Shown here: in pieces, positions 1 to 8,727 of the stretch | Layout: each line of letters starts with the position of its first letter | Position numbering within the stretch: position 1 is the stretch's first letter | DNA from: Opitutaceae bacterium UBA2377 | GTDB taxonomy: Bacteria > Verrucomicrobiota > Verrucomicrobiia > Opitutales > Opitutaceae | DNA length: 64,000 nt | Assembly (NCBI GenBank): GCA_002344205.1 | Contig: DDSZ01000033.1 | Span: 24,470-88,469 of the forward strand | Reading direction: 5' to 3' | Notes under the pieces: generated by a model | The model's input: only the letters and a program-made list of their open reading frames with translations | Told to the model about the DNA's origin: nothing | Databases searched by the model: none | Made by a program: the position numbers and the translations under genes

Positions 1-441
1 ATCTTGATAAGGCCCGCCCAACCCGTCGCGACCCGGCACCTGCGAAATCGCGCGCCAGATCTGGCCGTGCATGTGCAGGCCTTCGCGCTCGCCCTGACCC
101 GGCCGATAGGCGACGTAGAAAAGATTCCAGCGGTCTTCGCTTTCGTTGAAGACCGGGATGGGCGTCCACAGCGAGAAACGGTTGTCGCCGGGTGTGAGCG
201 TGCCGGGCGTCTCGAAGAGTGTGCGCACGCGGTGCCAGTTCACCGCGTCCGGACTTGTCCAGTAGGCGAGCCGCATTTTCACCCAAAACGGGTCGTCCGC
301 CATTTCCGCGGTGAAGAGATGGTAACAGCCGCCTTGCCGGAGCACGCGCCCGCCCTCGAAACCGTAGCGGTTGCCCGCGAGCCCGGGATGGCGGGGACCG
401 ATGACCGGCGCGGCAGGGGAAGAGGTAAGGGTAAAGCGCAT
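1..441 (-). CDS. Glycosidase-like beta-propeller protein (partial, C-terminus outside window)
   Basis: An open reading frame of 147 codons runs from an ATG at 441 to the window edge without a stop. The translation (MRFTLTSSPAAPVIGP..., then AYWTSPDAVNWHRV and RFSLWTPIPVFNESEDRWNLFYVAYR) has the blade pattern of five-bladed propeller glycosidases (GH43/GH32/GH117-like): an aromatic-rich strand, a SPDxxNW turn and a WxxFYVAY strand. No signal peptide is visible, so it is probably intracellular. It follows the sialidase-like gene by 46 bp on the same strand and is probably the distal gene of that operon. A GTG further upstream in frame cannot be excluded as the start. The exact family and substrate cannot be told from this fragment. 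Confidence 0.75.
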   Translation of the reverse strand, partial: MRFTLTSSPAAPVIGPRHPGLAGNRYGFEGGRVLRQGGCYHLFTAEMADDPFWVKMRLAYWTSPDAVNWHRVRTLFETPGTLTPGDNRFSLWTPIPVFNESEDRWNLFYVAYRPGQGEREGLHMHGQIWRAISQVPGRDGLGGPYQD

Positions 442-473
442 CGGGCTAAACACGAAGCGATCCGGCGCACCAA

Positions 474-487
474 GCACAAGCTTGCGC
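474..487. repeat. Short palindrome between the sialidase-like and glycosidase-like genes
   Basis: The 14-mer GCACAAGCTTGCGC is an inverted repeat around CAAGCTTG with one mismatched pair. It fills much of the 46-bp gap downstream of the sialidase-like stop codon. It resembles short dispersed palindromes rather than a terminator, since no T-run follows on either strand. Confidence 0.35.
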
Positions 488-1738
488 CTACGGGGCGGTA
501 AAATCGACCTGCACGGACCGTCCCAGCGCGGCGCGTTCAACACTCCAGTATCCGGAATCGTAGGCCACGTAGAACCGGTTTTTTCCCGGCAGCTCCGCGA
601 TGGCCAGATTGTGGGTGGTCGGCAGGCCGGAGGTGAGGCGCACGACATGGCTCCAAGTCGCGCCGTGATCCAAACTGAATGCCAGATAATTGCCGTTCCA
701 AGGGTGTTGTGCGTGCGGCCAGCACAGGCGCGGTGGCACCCGCAGACCAAAGGCGGCCACCAGCACGCCGCTACGCAGCTCCAGCAGGTCCGGGTCCACC
801 GCCGCACCGATCATCTCCACGGGGTTGCCCGCGATTGGCGCGCCGTGATGATCCTTTGTGTCGCGAAACATGTCCGCCCAGAGTTCCGTGCGGTAAACAT
901 CCAGCCCGGCGAAAACGCGCGGCACCGGGGCGCTCCAGGTGAGGCCTTCGTCATCCGACAGCGCTTCGTGCAATTCGCGGCCGGTGCGCATCAGGCAGAC
1001 CAGCCGCCCGGCCTTCAGTCCGTGCCGCAGGCGCACGAGCGCCGGTTCGTTGAGCCCCTCTGTGCCGGTGGCGGGATCTGCGGCCACGGTGGAGACCAGG
1101 TCCCAGTGGCGGCCACGGTTGCGCGAGCGCAGGAGCATGACGCGCATTTTCTTCATCGTGGGCATATAGTCCACCGGCGTGTCGTCGCCCTCCAGCCAGC
1201 CGTAGAGCGTGGTCAGAAGATCGCCGTTGGGCAGCTCCAGAATCCGCCGGTGCAGGCGGAGGGCGGGATGCGGCTGGCCGGCGTCGTCGGTGGAACCGTG
1301 GAAACGGGCGTTGGGCAGGTTGAACGTGACCGGCTCCGGGCCGGTCAGCGTCCGCCATCCGTCCGTTGAATGATAGAGTGTGCCGATGCCCGTGCCGGGC
1401 CGCGGTCCGGGCGTCACATAGGTGTCGAGCACGAGCACGCCGCCGGCGCGCAACTCGACCGCGCCGCCCTCGATGGTGAGCCGGCTGTCATCCGGGGCGT
1501 CACAGCGATGGGCCCAGGTGGCACCGCCGTCGTGCGAAATCATGGTCCGCAGAATGAAGGGAAAAAAAATGCGCTCGGCTGGCGAAGGTCTCCCTGACAA
1601 CTGCGCCTGCAGCACCAAGGTGCCGTCGTTCAAGCCCAGCAGGAAGGGTTGCAACCCATCGGGGAGCACCGTGCGGACCTCGCCAAAGGTCAGACGCAAC
1701 CGGGGGTCGGATACGAGAGCTTCTGGTGCGGGCGGCAT
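488..1738 (-). CDS. Sialidase-like (BNR/Asp-box) six-bladed beta-propeller protein
   Basis: A protein of 416 residues with Asp-box motifs of the form SxDxGxTW: SHDGGATW at 68-75, SDDEGLTW at 261-268 and SLDHGATW at 355-362, plus a degenerate SRNRGRHW at 205-212. This repeat is the hallmark of sialidase/neuraminidase propellers (BNR repeats). The family also includes enzymes on other glycans, so sialic acid is not proven as substrate. There is no N-terminal signal peptide, which suggests a cytoplasmic enzyme acting on imported oligosaccharides. It starts 12 bp after the stop of the GATase-like gene, so the two are probably co-transcribed downstream of the TonB receptor. Confidence 0.8.
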   Translation of the reverse strand: MPPAPEALVSDPRLRLTFGEVRTVLPDGLQPFLLGLNDGTLVLQAQLSGRPSPAERIFFPFILRTMISHDGGATWAHRCDAPDDSRLTIEGGAVELRAGGVLVLDTYVTPGPRPGTGIGTLYHSTDGWRTLTGPEPVTFNLPNARFHGSTDDAGQPHPALRLHRRILELPNGDLLTTLYGWLEGDDTPVDYMPTMKKMRVMLLRSRNRGRHWDLVSTVAADPATGTEGLNEPALVRLRHGLKAGRLVCLMRTGRELHEALSDDEGLTWSAPVPRVFAGLDVYRTELWADMFRDTKDHHGAPIAGNPVEMIGAAVDPDLLELRSGVLVAAFGLRVPPRLCWPHAQHPWNGNYLAFSLDHGATWSHVVRLTSGLPTTHNLAIAELPGKNRFYVAYDSGYWSVERAALGRSVQVDFTAP

Positions 1739-1750
1739 GCAAGACGGCCG

Positions 1751-3085
1751 TTACCCGGCCGCGGTCGGCGCGACCACGAAATTCCGGCTCCCAAGCAGAA
1801 TATCGAAACCGTAGTGCGGGTTCCGGGCGTTGCGGATATATGCGATCTGACCTTGCTTCATGACGTAGTGGTGCAACGAGCCGTCGGCGTGGGTGCCGGC
1901 CATGATCTGGACGACGGTGCTCACCCGCGCCAGTTCCCCGATCAGGCCGAAAGCCGCGGGGTCCGCGCCGATGTCCGCCCAGCCGGGGCGTTCGCTTACG
2001 TGGTTGCCTGAGATCAGGTAGTCCGTCCCCGAGGCGGACCGCTTCTCCGTCACATGCAATTCCAGCCCGAACGACACCGCGGGAAATCCGTCGCTCATGT
2101 TCACATGGGGGAATCCCGCCCACACCGAAAGCTGTCCGGCGGCGGCGGCGGGTGTCACCGGCAGGTGCGCATCTGCTTCGGCAGGGGAACAAAACTCCGG
2201 CCGGCCTTCATGGGTCAGGTGTCGGTAATGGTGATCAACGGCGAATTTTGCCGCCGGTCGCAACGCCTTGAACATATCCTCGGAAATTCCTTGGGCCGAG
2301 GTCGCGCAACTCAGGTGGCCGAACTCAAGGCGTTCGAAGCCCTTGGCGGGGCCGGAAGCCCAGGCGGGGGCCATGTCCGAAAAAAGCTTCCGCAGAAACG
2401 CCGCATTCTCGAAACCGGGAAAATGATACAGGCCATTGCTGGCGAGACCGGCGTCGCCCACGACGGCCAGCTTGCCCGCACCCACTGGCAGCACGAAGCC
2501 GAACACGTCTTTGCCGAAGGAGAGAAGCGGCTGCGCGCCCACGGGCAGCCTTGCGCCGAACACCCGGCCACCCTGCCCGTAGCCGACGGTAAAAGGACCG
2601 CCACTGGCCGGCAGGATGCGGTTCTCATCCGACATGTGGTTGTGATCCCACTGCAAACCCAGGCGCTCGAAAAGCGGGGCGATCCGCTCCAAATCAAAGT
2701 TCTCCTCCCAAAAATCGCTGCGGGAGAGGAAGGAGTTGACGACAAGGATGGCACTGCCGCCCCTGCGCAAAAAACCGTGCAGAGCTTCAAGGTCGGGCGC
2801 GTCCAGCCGGTGGGGCGTCGCGCCCCCATACATCGGGTAATCGGGATTGAGCAGGACCAAAATATCCGCCTCCGCCAAGGACGCTTCGCTCAGGGGTGCG
2901 AGGGACAGCTTGCAGTCGCCCGTCGGCAGCAAATCGCTCAGCAGCATTGCACATCCATTGGGGTGATAGACATCAAACGGGGAGTAGCGGCCCACATTCG
3001 TCCGGTATCCACCAGTGCTGATGTTCCGGCTCAGGCGGTGGCCCGGAGCCGCGTGAAAAAAGCCGTCGAAAAGGATTCGCTGCAT
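1751..3085 (-). CDS. Uncharacterised protein with class I glutamine-amidotransferase-like N-terminal fold (DUF4350/ThuA-like)
   Basis: A protein of 444 residues. The first half alternates hydrophobic strands and helices (ADILVLLNPDY at about 73-83, LHGFLRRGGSAILVVNSF at about 102-119), as in GATase-like or ThuA-like flavodoxin folds that often carry no amidotransferase Cys. The second half is rich in His and aromatic residues (VDHHYRHLTHEG, HHYVMKQGQIAYIRN) and I do not recognise it. No signal peptide is seen. It lies 169 bp downstream of the TonB receptor and 12 bp before the sialidase-like gene, so it is presumably part of the same glycan locus. ThuA-like proteins occur in sugar catabolic operons, but no reaction can be assigned here. 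Confidence 0.6.
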   Translation of the reverse strand: MQRILFDGFFHAAPGHRLSRNISTGGYRTNVGRYSPFDVYHPNGCAMLLSDLLPTGDCKLSLAPLSEASLAEADILVLLNPDYPMYGGATPHRLDAPDLEALHGFLRRGGSAILVVNSFLSRSDFWEENFDLERIAPLFERLGLQWDHNHMSDENRILPASGGPFTVGYGQGGRVFGARLPVGAQPLLSFGKDVFGFVLPVGAGKLAVVGDAGLASNGLYHFPGFENAAFLRKLFSDMAPAWASGPAKGFERLEFGHLSCATSAQGISEDMFKALRPAAKFAVDHHYRHLTHEGRPEFCSPAEADAHLPVTPAAAAGQLSVWAGFPHVNMSDGFPAVSFGLELHVTEKRSASGTDYLISGNHVSERPGWADIGADPAAFGLIGELARVSTVVQIMAGTHADGSLHHYVMKQGQIAYIRNARNPHYGFDILLGSRNFVVAPTAAG

Positions 3086-3254
3086 GAAAATGGCGAGCGG
3101 GACGAGGGGGTGATCCAGTTACTGGTCTCGAATAGGCGGAGTGGAGGCAACCGCAAAGCGGAAGGCGCGCACCAGAGCCGACCACGCGCGAAACAGTAGA
3201 GCCCAAAATCAGCCCCGCTAGACAATCGGCGGACCCTGACTTTGGGCAGCTACC

Positions 3255-5834
3255 TTAAAAACGGACCATAGCGGACATCTGATAGCCGCGTGCCGGTCCC
3301 CAACCGCTCTGACCTTCCAAGTATAGTTTGTCGGTCAGATTGTTCACCTTTAGGCTAAATTCCCACTCTCGCCTGGCGATCTTGGTGTTGTAGCCAAAGA
3401 TCAAGTCAATCCGCGTGTAGGAAGGATTTCTCAGAAGTGGAGCTCCTGCGCCAAAAGGTAGCACGGAGGGTTTTGAAACGAGCCCTCCGCCCATATTTAA
3501 ACCCTTTAAACTGCCACTAGAAAAACCATATTTGGTCCAGAGAGAATAGCTCCATTCTGGAACACCACCAATTTGAGTGCCAATAAAGATGGGGTTGTTA
3601 TCGGTGACATAAAAGGCGTCGATCACGGCGCCGCTAGCAATCAACTGCCAATCTGGAGTGATAGCGTAGAAAAGATCCAAGTCTACGCCTTTTGATCGCT
3701 GGAGACCAGTGGCCTCCCAAAAGGCAGGATTTGTTCCTTGGATGATGCGGGCCAGATTCTTTTTGTCTATCTTGAACCAGCTTAATGTGGCGGACAACCG
3801 CTGATTTAAATCGAGCTTAAGGCCCACCTCAATGCCTTCACCGGTCTCCGGCGGAAGCGATGATCCGTCAGGGTTGACAATTTCATTTGCAACTAAGGAT
3901 TTGCTGAAAGAGGTGTATATAGTGAAGCCGCGTTGATTTTTCAGCGGGGTGATTGATACGCCCAACAAGGGAGTTGTAGCCGAGGATTTTGAATCGGTGG
4001 GCGCAGGTGCCGCCAGCTTAAATGGATCATTGGTGCCGCGATCCATCGGATAAAATAATTGATTTATCTGGATATTGTCCTTTCGGATTCCGGCAATGAC
4101 CCGCAGGCGCTTGTCCAGGAACTGACCGTGGATCAGGAGATAAGGTGCATTATAGGCCTGCTCACGCAGATAATAAAACTGCTGCTCCCAGTTGGTTCCA
4201 TTGGTGTCGCGAATATCCTGTAATATGGTTGCAGGTGTGTTAGCGAATCGAACTTGGTCGTAACCAGCGAGTGTGAGGAAGTTAACTTTTTGCCAGTTGG
4301 AGGGATTGATAAGTCTGTGGTAACTAAATTCGAGGTCGAACTTGTAATATTCCATCCCACCGATTATATCCAACTCCATCCAGTCCCGCTTCAGGTTGTA
4401 GTTTAGCGTAGCAGTAATGTTGTTTTGAATGCGGTTCGGCCAACGGAGTTCTGGAGTCAATGTCATTTCGTTGAAGCTCGGAGAATCGACAGGCCGGGCC
4501 GCCCAGCCCTCATAGCCGCCGCCAGAGTTCACCTCAATAAGCTTGTTTTGCATCCAGTTGTAATTCACGAATGCTCTCAAATTATCGGTGAAGGCATGGT
4601 ATACATCCACATCATAGCGGGTAACAAAAGTATCATGTTTAGTGAACGGACTTATTCCTGGACCTACGCCTTCATCTCTTTGGAACTTGGTCAGTAGCCA
4701 GCCCTGATTAAACTCGAAGTCACCATCATATACGCCCGATGGCCCGAACTTTGATAAAGATATTGTGGTGTTGTTTGGTCGAATACTGGTGCGCTTACTA
4801 CTCACGTATTCAGCACCAAAAAGCATATAGGTTTTTGGGCTAAGTTGCCAGCGCACGGATCCTGCGATGATCCCACGCTCTGAAAGATTATAGGGCCCCG
4901 GACCGTCGGTGTTCTCATGGGCACCAACAAACCTATAACTGAAGTTCTCGTGGTTAAACACCGGTCCGCCGGAATCAATCTCAGTGCGCAGGCGCTTATT
5001 TGATCCGACCAGCATCCGAACGTTGTTTAAACGATAGGAAGTTGGCTTTTTTGTAATGTAATTCACCAGGCCGCCCGGGCTGGAACTGCCGTAGAGTAGG
5101 GAGGACGGCCCTTTAACCACCTCGATACGCTCCATCGTTGCAGTATCCGTGATGGACTCGTCGGACCCATAATTGCCCAAGCCATTGCGTTTGGGGGCGG
5201 CATTTTCTAATCCGCGCACTGCGACCCGCCCAGAGTATGGGGAAGTGGCTGAGACTGAGGCAGACAGATAGAGCGCCTCGTTGAACTCGGTGACCTTCAT
5301 GTCGTCGATCAGGTCGCGCGTGATGACGGAAATGTTTTTCGAGAGATCCACGATCGGGGTGTTGAGCCGAGTGGCACTGGTGGTGTTGGTGGCCTGGTAG
5401 CCGCGCGCACGATCCTCGGCAATTTCGAACGCCGACAGCACCACCACCTGGTCGTTGGTCGACGAGGTGCGGCGACCGGGTTCCGGGGCGGCTCCGTTCT
5501 CCCGCCGGATGGTGATGGCGCCGCTGCGCTCATCCCGGACCGCCCGCAGCTCGGTGCCCTGCAGCATGGCCTCCAGCGCCTCCGCGGCGGAAAAGCTGCC
5601 GTTCACGGGATTTGTGCGCACCCCGCGCACCCGGTCGACCAGATATACGACTTCCTCGCCCGACTGGCGGACGAACTGGGGCAGCGTTTCCGCTGCATCG
5701 CCGGCCGCGAGATCGTAGTTTTTTCGGGGCCCATCGTCCGCCCGGAGCAAGGCCGGCGCGGCCAATATGACCAACAGACTCAGACAACGGAACCAAACGG
5801 CCAGTGCGGCCTGCAGACATGGAGGTTTCATCAT
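3255..5834 (-). CDS. STN-domain TonB-dependent receptor (FecA/siderophore-type)
   Basis: An outer-membrane receptor of about 859 residues. A signal peptide (MMKPPCLQAALAVWF... to ALLRA) is followed by an STN (secretin/TonB N-terminal) domain at about 38-110. A TonB-box-like stretch VVVLSAFEI, a plug domain (VKGPSSLLYGSSSPGGLVNYITKKP) and a 22-strand-type barrel ending in a terminal Phe (YQMSAMVRF) complete it. The STN domain is the part that signals to a FecR anti-sigma factor, and a FecR gene and an ECF sigma gene lie immediately upstream. I start at the ATGATG pair at 5834/5831 because the signal peptide begins there; a frame extending to 5921 adds only a charged non-signal stretch. Base composition changes sharply within the gene (see findings). 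The ligand is probably a glycan, inferred from the neighbours, although the closest family is siderophore receptors. Confidence 0.88.
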   Translation of the reverse strand: MMKPPCLQAALAVWFRCLSLLVILAAPALLRADDGPRKNYDLAAGDAAETLPQFVRQSGEEVVYLVDRVRGVRTNPVNGSFSAAEALEAMLQGTELRAVRDERSGAITIRRENGAAPEPGRRTSSTNDQVVVLSAFEIAEDRARGYQATNTTSATRLNTPIVDLSKNISVITRDLIDDMKVTEFNEALYLSASVSATSPYSGRVAVRGLENAAPKRNGLGNYGSDESITDTATMERIEVVKGPSSLLYGSSSPGGLVNYITKKPTSYRLNNVRMLVGSNKRLRTEIDSGGPVFNHENFSYRFVGAHENTDGPGPYNLSERGIIAGSVRWQLSPKTYMLFGAEYVSSKRTSIRPNNTTISLSKFGPSGVYDGDFEFNQGWLLTKFQRDEGVGPGISPFTKHDTFVTRYDVDVYHAFTDNLRAFVNYNWMQNKLIEVNSGGGYEGWAARPVDSPSFNEMTLTPELRWPNRIQNNITATLNYNLKRDWMELDIIGGMEYYKFDLEFSYHRLINPSNWQKVNFLTLAGYDQVRFANTPATILQDIRDTNGTNWEQQFYYLREQAYNAPYLLIHGQFLDKRLRVIAGIRKDNIQINQLFYPMDRGTNDPFKLAAPAPTDSKSSATTPLLGVSITPLKNQRGFTIYTSFSKSLVANEIVNPDGSSLPPETGEGIEVGLKLDLNQRLSATLSWFKIDKKNLARIIQGTNPAFWEATGLQRSKGVDLDLFYAITPDWQLIASGAVIDAFYVTDNNPIFIGTQIGGVPEWSYSLWTKYGFSSGSLKGLNMGGGLVSKPSVLPFGAGAPLLRNPSYTRIDLIFGYNTKIARREWEFSLKVNNLTDKLYLEGQSGWGPARGYQMSAMVRF

Positions 5835-5940
5835 GGGGATAAGCGCCGGCCAAGGGGGTTGGGGTATGGCCGCGCCAACAGTGAGACGGTTGCGGGCGCG
5901 CTTCGGGCTATGTGCCCGCAAAATAAATCGCCGCCGCGCA

Positions 5941-6969
5941 TCAGCGGGCCGGATGCAGCACGATCAACTGGGCATGGGGGCGCTCAATCACAATGCTCCC
6001 GTCGCTGACCAGCAGCCGCACAAAGGCCTCGACGTTTTCCGGGCGAAAACTGCCGCCGATCGGCAGGGTGGCCAGCACGGGATCGGCCAGTTGCAGCTGG
6101 ACCTGGTTGTGGCGGTTGAACTGCTCGATTACCTCGGCCAGCGGCGTATCCGTGAAGACCAGTCGCAGCCGTTGCCAGGCCAAGGCTTCACGCATGACTT
6201 CTGACGCCACCGGCCCCACCTCCGGCACCGGCTTGGTATCCGCCGGTTTTTCCGACCAGACCAACCGTTCGCCGGCCAGCAGCGGGGGTGCCACCGGCTG
6301 GGACTCCTGCCGCACCTCGACCTTGCCTTCGGTCACCAACACTTCGATTTCGGTTTGCGTGAGGCGAACATTGAAGGCGGTGCCCAGCGCCCGAACCTTC
6401 AGTCCCCGGGCTTCCACCACGAAAGGTTTGTGCGGGTTGGCCGCCACGCTGAAGTGGGCCTCGCCTCGGATCATCTGCACCGTGCGCTCGGCCGCGCCGT
6501 AGTCCACGTGCAGCTCGGTGTTCGCGTTGAGCTCAACCACCGAGCCGTCGGGCAGCACCCCGCGCTGATAGCCGCCGGTCGTCGTCACATAATGAATCGA
6601 CCGGGCCGGCGTTGCGCCGGGCTCGGGACGCACCCACCAGACCGCGCCGAGCGCGATCAGCGCCGCGGCGGCCAGCGCGCCCCAGGCCGGCCGGAACACA
6701 TAGCGGCGCGGCGCGGCGCCTGCGAGCAGGTCGCGGTCCGGATGCATGCGGGCGGCTGGGCGGAAATCGCGCAACTGCTGCAGGGTGTGCCAGGTGGTTT
6801 CAAGCCGGGCCACGGCCGCCTCGTGGCGCGGATCCTTGCGCCGCCAAAGCTCAAATTCGGCGGCGGCCGCGGCATCAAGCCCGTCATCCCGCTGCGCCAG
6901 CCACGCTGCGGCGGTGGCCTCGATGGTTTCATGTTCGCTGGCGCGACGGGAGGTGGGCTCGGGCTTCAC
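5941..6969 (-). CDS. FecR-family anti-sigma factor
   Basis: The product is about 342 residues when started at a GTG at 6969 (MKPEPTSRRASEHETIEATAAAW...). No ATG is available near the domain start; a longer frame overlapping the sigma gene is not credible. The order is an N-terminal anti-sigma helical domain (AAAWLAQRDDGLDAAAAAEFELW), one transmembrane helix (WGALAAAALIALGAVWWV) and a periplasmic FecR domain (LPDGSVVELNANTEL, RGEAHFSVAANPHKPFVVEARG, VRALGTAFNVR). It ends in an STN-like domain (LVFTDTPLAEVIEQFNRHNQVQLQ). It would hold the sigma factor inactive until the STN domain of the adjacent receptor signals ligand binding. It starts 17 bp after the sigma stop. Confidence 0.85.
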   Translation of the reverse strand: MKPEPTSRRASEHETIEATAAAWLAQRDDGLDAAAAAEFELWRRKDPRHEAAVARLETTWHTLQQLRDFRPAARMHPDRDLLAGAAPRRYVFRPAWGALAAAALIALGAVWWVRPEPGATPARSIHYVTTTGGYQRGVLPDGSVVELNANTELHVDYGAAERTVQMIRGEAHFSVAANPHKPFVVEARGLKVRALGTAFNVRLTQTEIEVLVTEGKVEVRQESQPVAPPLLAGERLVWSEKPADTKPVPEVGPVASEVMREALAWQRLRLVFTDTPLAEVIEQFNRHNQVQLQLADPVLATLPIGGSFRPENVEAFVRLLVSDGSIVIERPHAQLIVLHPAR

Positions 6970-6986
6970 GGAGATAAAGGGATGGT

Positions 6987-7568
6987 TCAGGGAGAAACGG
7001 TGGCGGACTCGGTCAGCGGCTCTTTCGGCGAGGCTGGCGGCCGGGCGGTCGGCACCCCCCGTTCGGAGAAATATTCGGCACAGCGGCGCATGCCTTTGGC
7101 AATCTGCGCCTTGACCGTGTGCTCGGAAACGCCGAGCTCGACGGCGATCTGCTTGTGGGAAAGGCCGTAGAGCAGGCGCAAGGTGAGCACCTGGCGGCAG
7201 CGGTCGGGCAGGGCCCGGACGGCGGCGGCGAGCATGCCCAGCTCTTCCTGATGGTTGATCGATTCGATGGCATCGGGCCTGTCTTCCAAGACGGGCAGAT
7301 CCGTGATGTCGGCTACGGACTCTATCGTGACAATCTTGCGCCGGCGGAAAAAATCCAGGGCCAGGTTCCGCGCGGTGGTAAACAGAAATGCCTTGGCGTA
7401 GTTTATCCGGCCGGCCTGCCGCGCGTGGATCAGCCGCGCGTAGGACTCCTGCACCAGGTCGTCGATGTCGGGCAACGAGGGAAACAGGCCGCGCAGGTAG
7501 GAGCGGAGGGAGGCTTCGTGGGGCTGTATTTCCTCGGCAAACCAGCGTGTGGGGTCGGACTCTGGCAT
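6987..7568 (-). CDS. ECF RNA polymerase sigma factor (FecI-like)
   Basis: A sigma factor of 193 residues starting at MPESDPTRWFAEEIQPHE; a 12-residue upstream extension is possible. Region 2 is visible as DIDDLVQESYARLI and AFLFTTARNLALDFFRRRK. Region 4 is LPDRCRQVLTLRLLYGLSHKQIAVELGVSEHTV (given here only as a family signature) with a helix-turn-helix. No region 3 is present, as expected for ECF factors. It heads the sigma-FecR-TonB receptor cassette and probably directs transcription of the receptor and the glycan genes behind it. Its first residues are strikingly like the second sigma factor at 26144 (RWFAEE[IV]QPHE). Confidence 0.9.
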   Translation of the reverse strand: MPESDPTRWFAEEIQPHEASLRSYLRGLFPSLPDIDDLVQESYARLIHARQAGRINYAKAFLFTTARNLALDFFRRRKIVTIESVADITDLPVLEDRPDAIESINHQEELGMLAAAVRALPDRCRQVLTLRLLYGLSHKQIAVELGVSEHTVKAQIAKGMRRCAEYFSERGVPTARPPASPKEPLTESATVSP

Positions 7569-7708
7569 AAACAGGGCCGGCGGGGGCACCGGACGTGCGT
7601 CCATGCATCGGCCGGGCCGGCCGGTGCTGTCGAGCCAAATGGGCCGCCGCGGCCCGCCGGGGAGCCTTTATTTTCAGGACGATAGCCCGAGCGGCGCTTT
7701 CGTCCGTC

Positions 7709-8680
7709 TTAACCGCTTCCGGGCAAATCCCCCAAGGGCAGTTGAGCGCGCAGCCATCGGTTCAAGGCGTCGTCGTCCAGGCCCGGCGGCCGGTCCAGCA
7801 GCCGCCAGCGGACGGTGTTTTGCATCGTTTCCCCCGGTCCGGGGTTGGCCACGCCACCGAGGGTTTCCAGCTCGACGTAAGCGCCGTCGGAGAACAGCTG
7901 CAGGGAGACATTCTCCGGGTAGTCACCCTCCGGATACGGATCGACCTGCTGAACCAGGATGAATTTTTCATACACGGCGGCCAGCCACGCGCCACGGGTT
8001 CCGATCATGTAGTTGCCCTCCGGGGAGGGCAGGCCGCGCACGCACCCCAGCTCAGGCTCGTCACGCACATGGGGCGCGGGATCCCACAGGCCCGGCCGCA
8101 GGTTCACGAAGCCGGGTTCGCCGGGATTCGGCCGGCGATCCAGCCACACCCAAAGCGGCGGCTGGATCTGGCTCACCGTCCAGAGCTGCAGGCGCTGGGG
8201 GTTGTTGTCGTGCCGGATGAAACGGTTGTGGATGACCACGCCGGCCGCTCCGTCCTCCAGGATGATTTCGCGCTCCGCCCGGCTGCCGGTCCAGCGGCTC
8301 ACCCCGCTGCGCATCACGACTCGGGCCGGCTCGTGGATCTTAACTTCCCAAGGTTCATCCAACACCTCGTCGGGCGGAAAATACCGGCCCTTCACCTTCA
8401 GCCAGTCCACAAACGGCCCCCACCAGAGCTTGTCACCGCCATAATTGATCCACTCAGAGTGGCGGGCGGAAGACAGGGGGTGAGGATTCACCCACAGTAA
8501 ATTTTCCTGGCTGCGACGGCCAAAGCCGAGGATCAAGCCGTGCGCCGGCTGAATGCCGATTTCGACCTCGGCATTGGTCAGCGTGATCCCGGCCGACGGG
8601 CCGGCCGGGGCGGAAGCCCAGGCCACCGCGGCGAGCGCCAAACAATGGATAAAGACAATCCGCCGGCGGGAGAAATGCAT
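7709..8680 (-). CDS. DUF4380-family secreted protein
   Basis: A protein of 323 residues starting at MHFSRRRIVFIHCLALAAVAWASA, a clear signal peptide. The body (ITLTNAEVEIGIQPAHGLILGF, then YGGDKLWWGP) matches the pattern of DUF4380, a galactose-mutarotase-like beta-sandwich family common in Verrucomicrobiota and Planctomycetes whose function is unknown. It probably binds a carbohydrate outside the cytoplasm, which is inference from fold. It lies 47 bp downstream of the Nramp-like gene and 140 bp upstream of the sigma factor, so it could belong to either transcription unit. Confidence 0.7.
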   Translation of the reverse strand: MHFSRRRIVFIHCLALAAVAWASAPAGPSAGITLTNAEVEIGIQPAHGLILGFGRRSQENLLWVNPHPLSSARHSEWINYGGDKLWWGPFVDWLKVKGRYFPPDEVLDEPWEVKIHEPARVVMRSGVSRWTGSRAEREIILEDGAAGVVIHNRFIRHDNNPQRLQLWTVSQIQPPLWVWLDRRPNPGEPGFVNLRPGLWDPAPHVRDEPELGCVRGLPSPEGNYMIGTRGAWLAAVYEKFILVQQVDPYPEGDYPENVSLQLFSDGAYVELETLGGVANPGPGETMQNTVRWRLLDRPPGLDDDALNRWLRAQLPLGDLPGSG

Positions 8681-8727
8681 CCTGGGTCCTGGCACATGGG
8701 TTCAGACGGCCGACCCGCGTCTTTGGG

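Noticed and set aside
6970..7638. An N-terminal extension of FecR to an ATG at 7638
   Set aside because: The extension overlaps the whole sigma gene in another frame and encodes an Arg/Pro-rich stretch. A GTG at 6969 gives a normal FecR.
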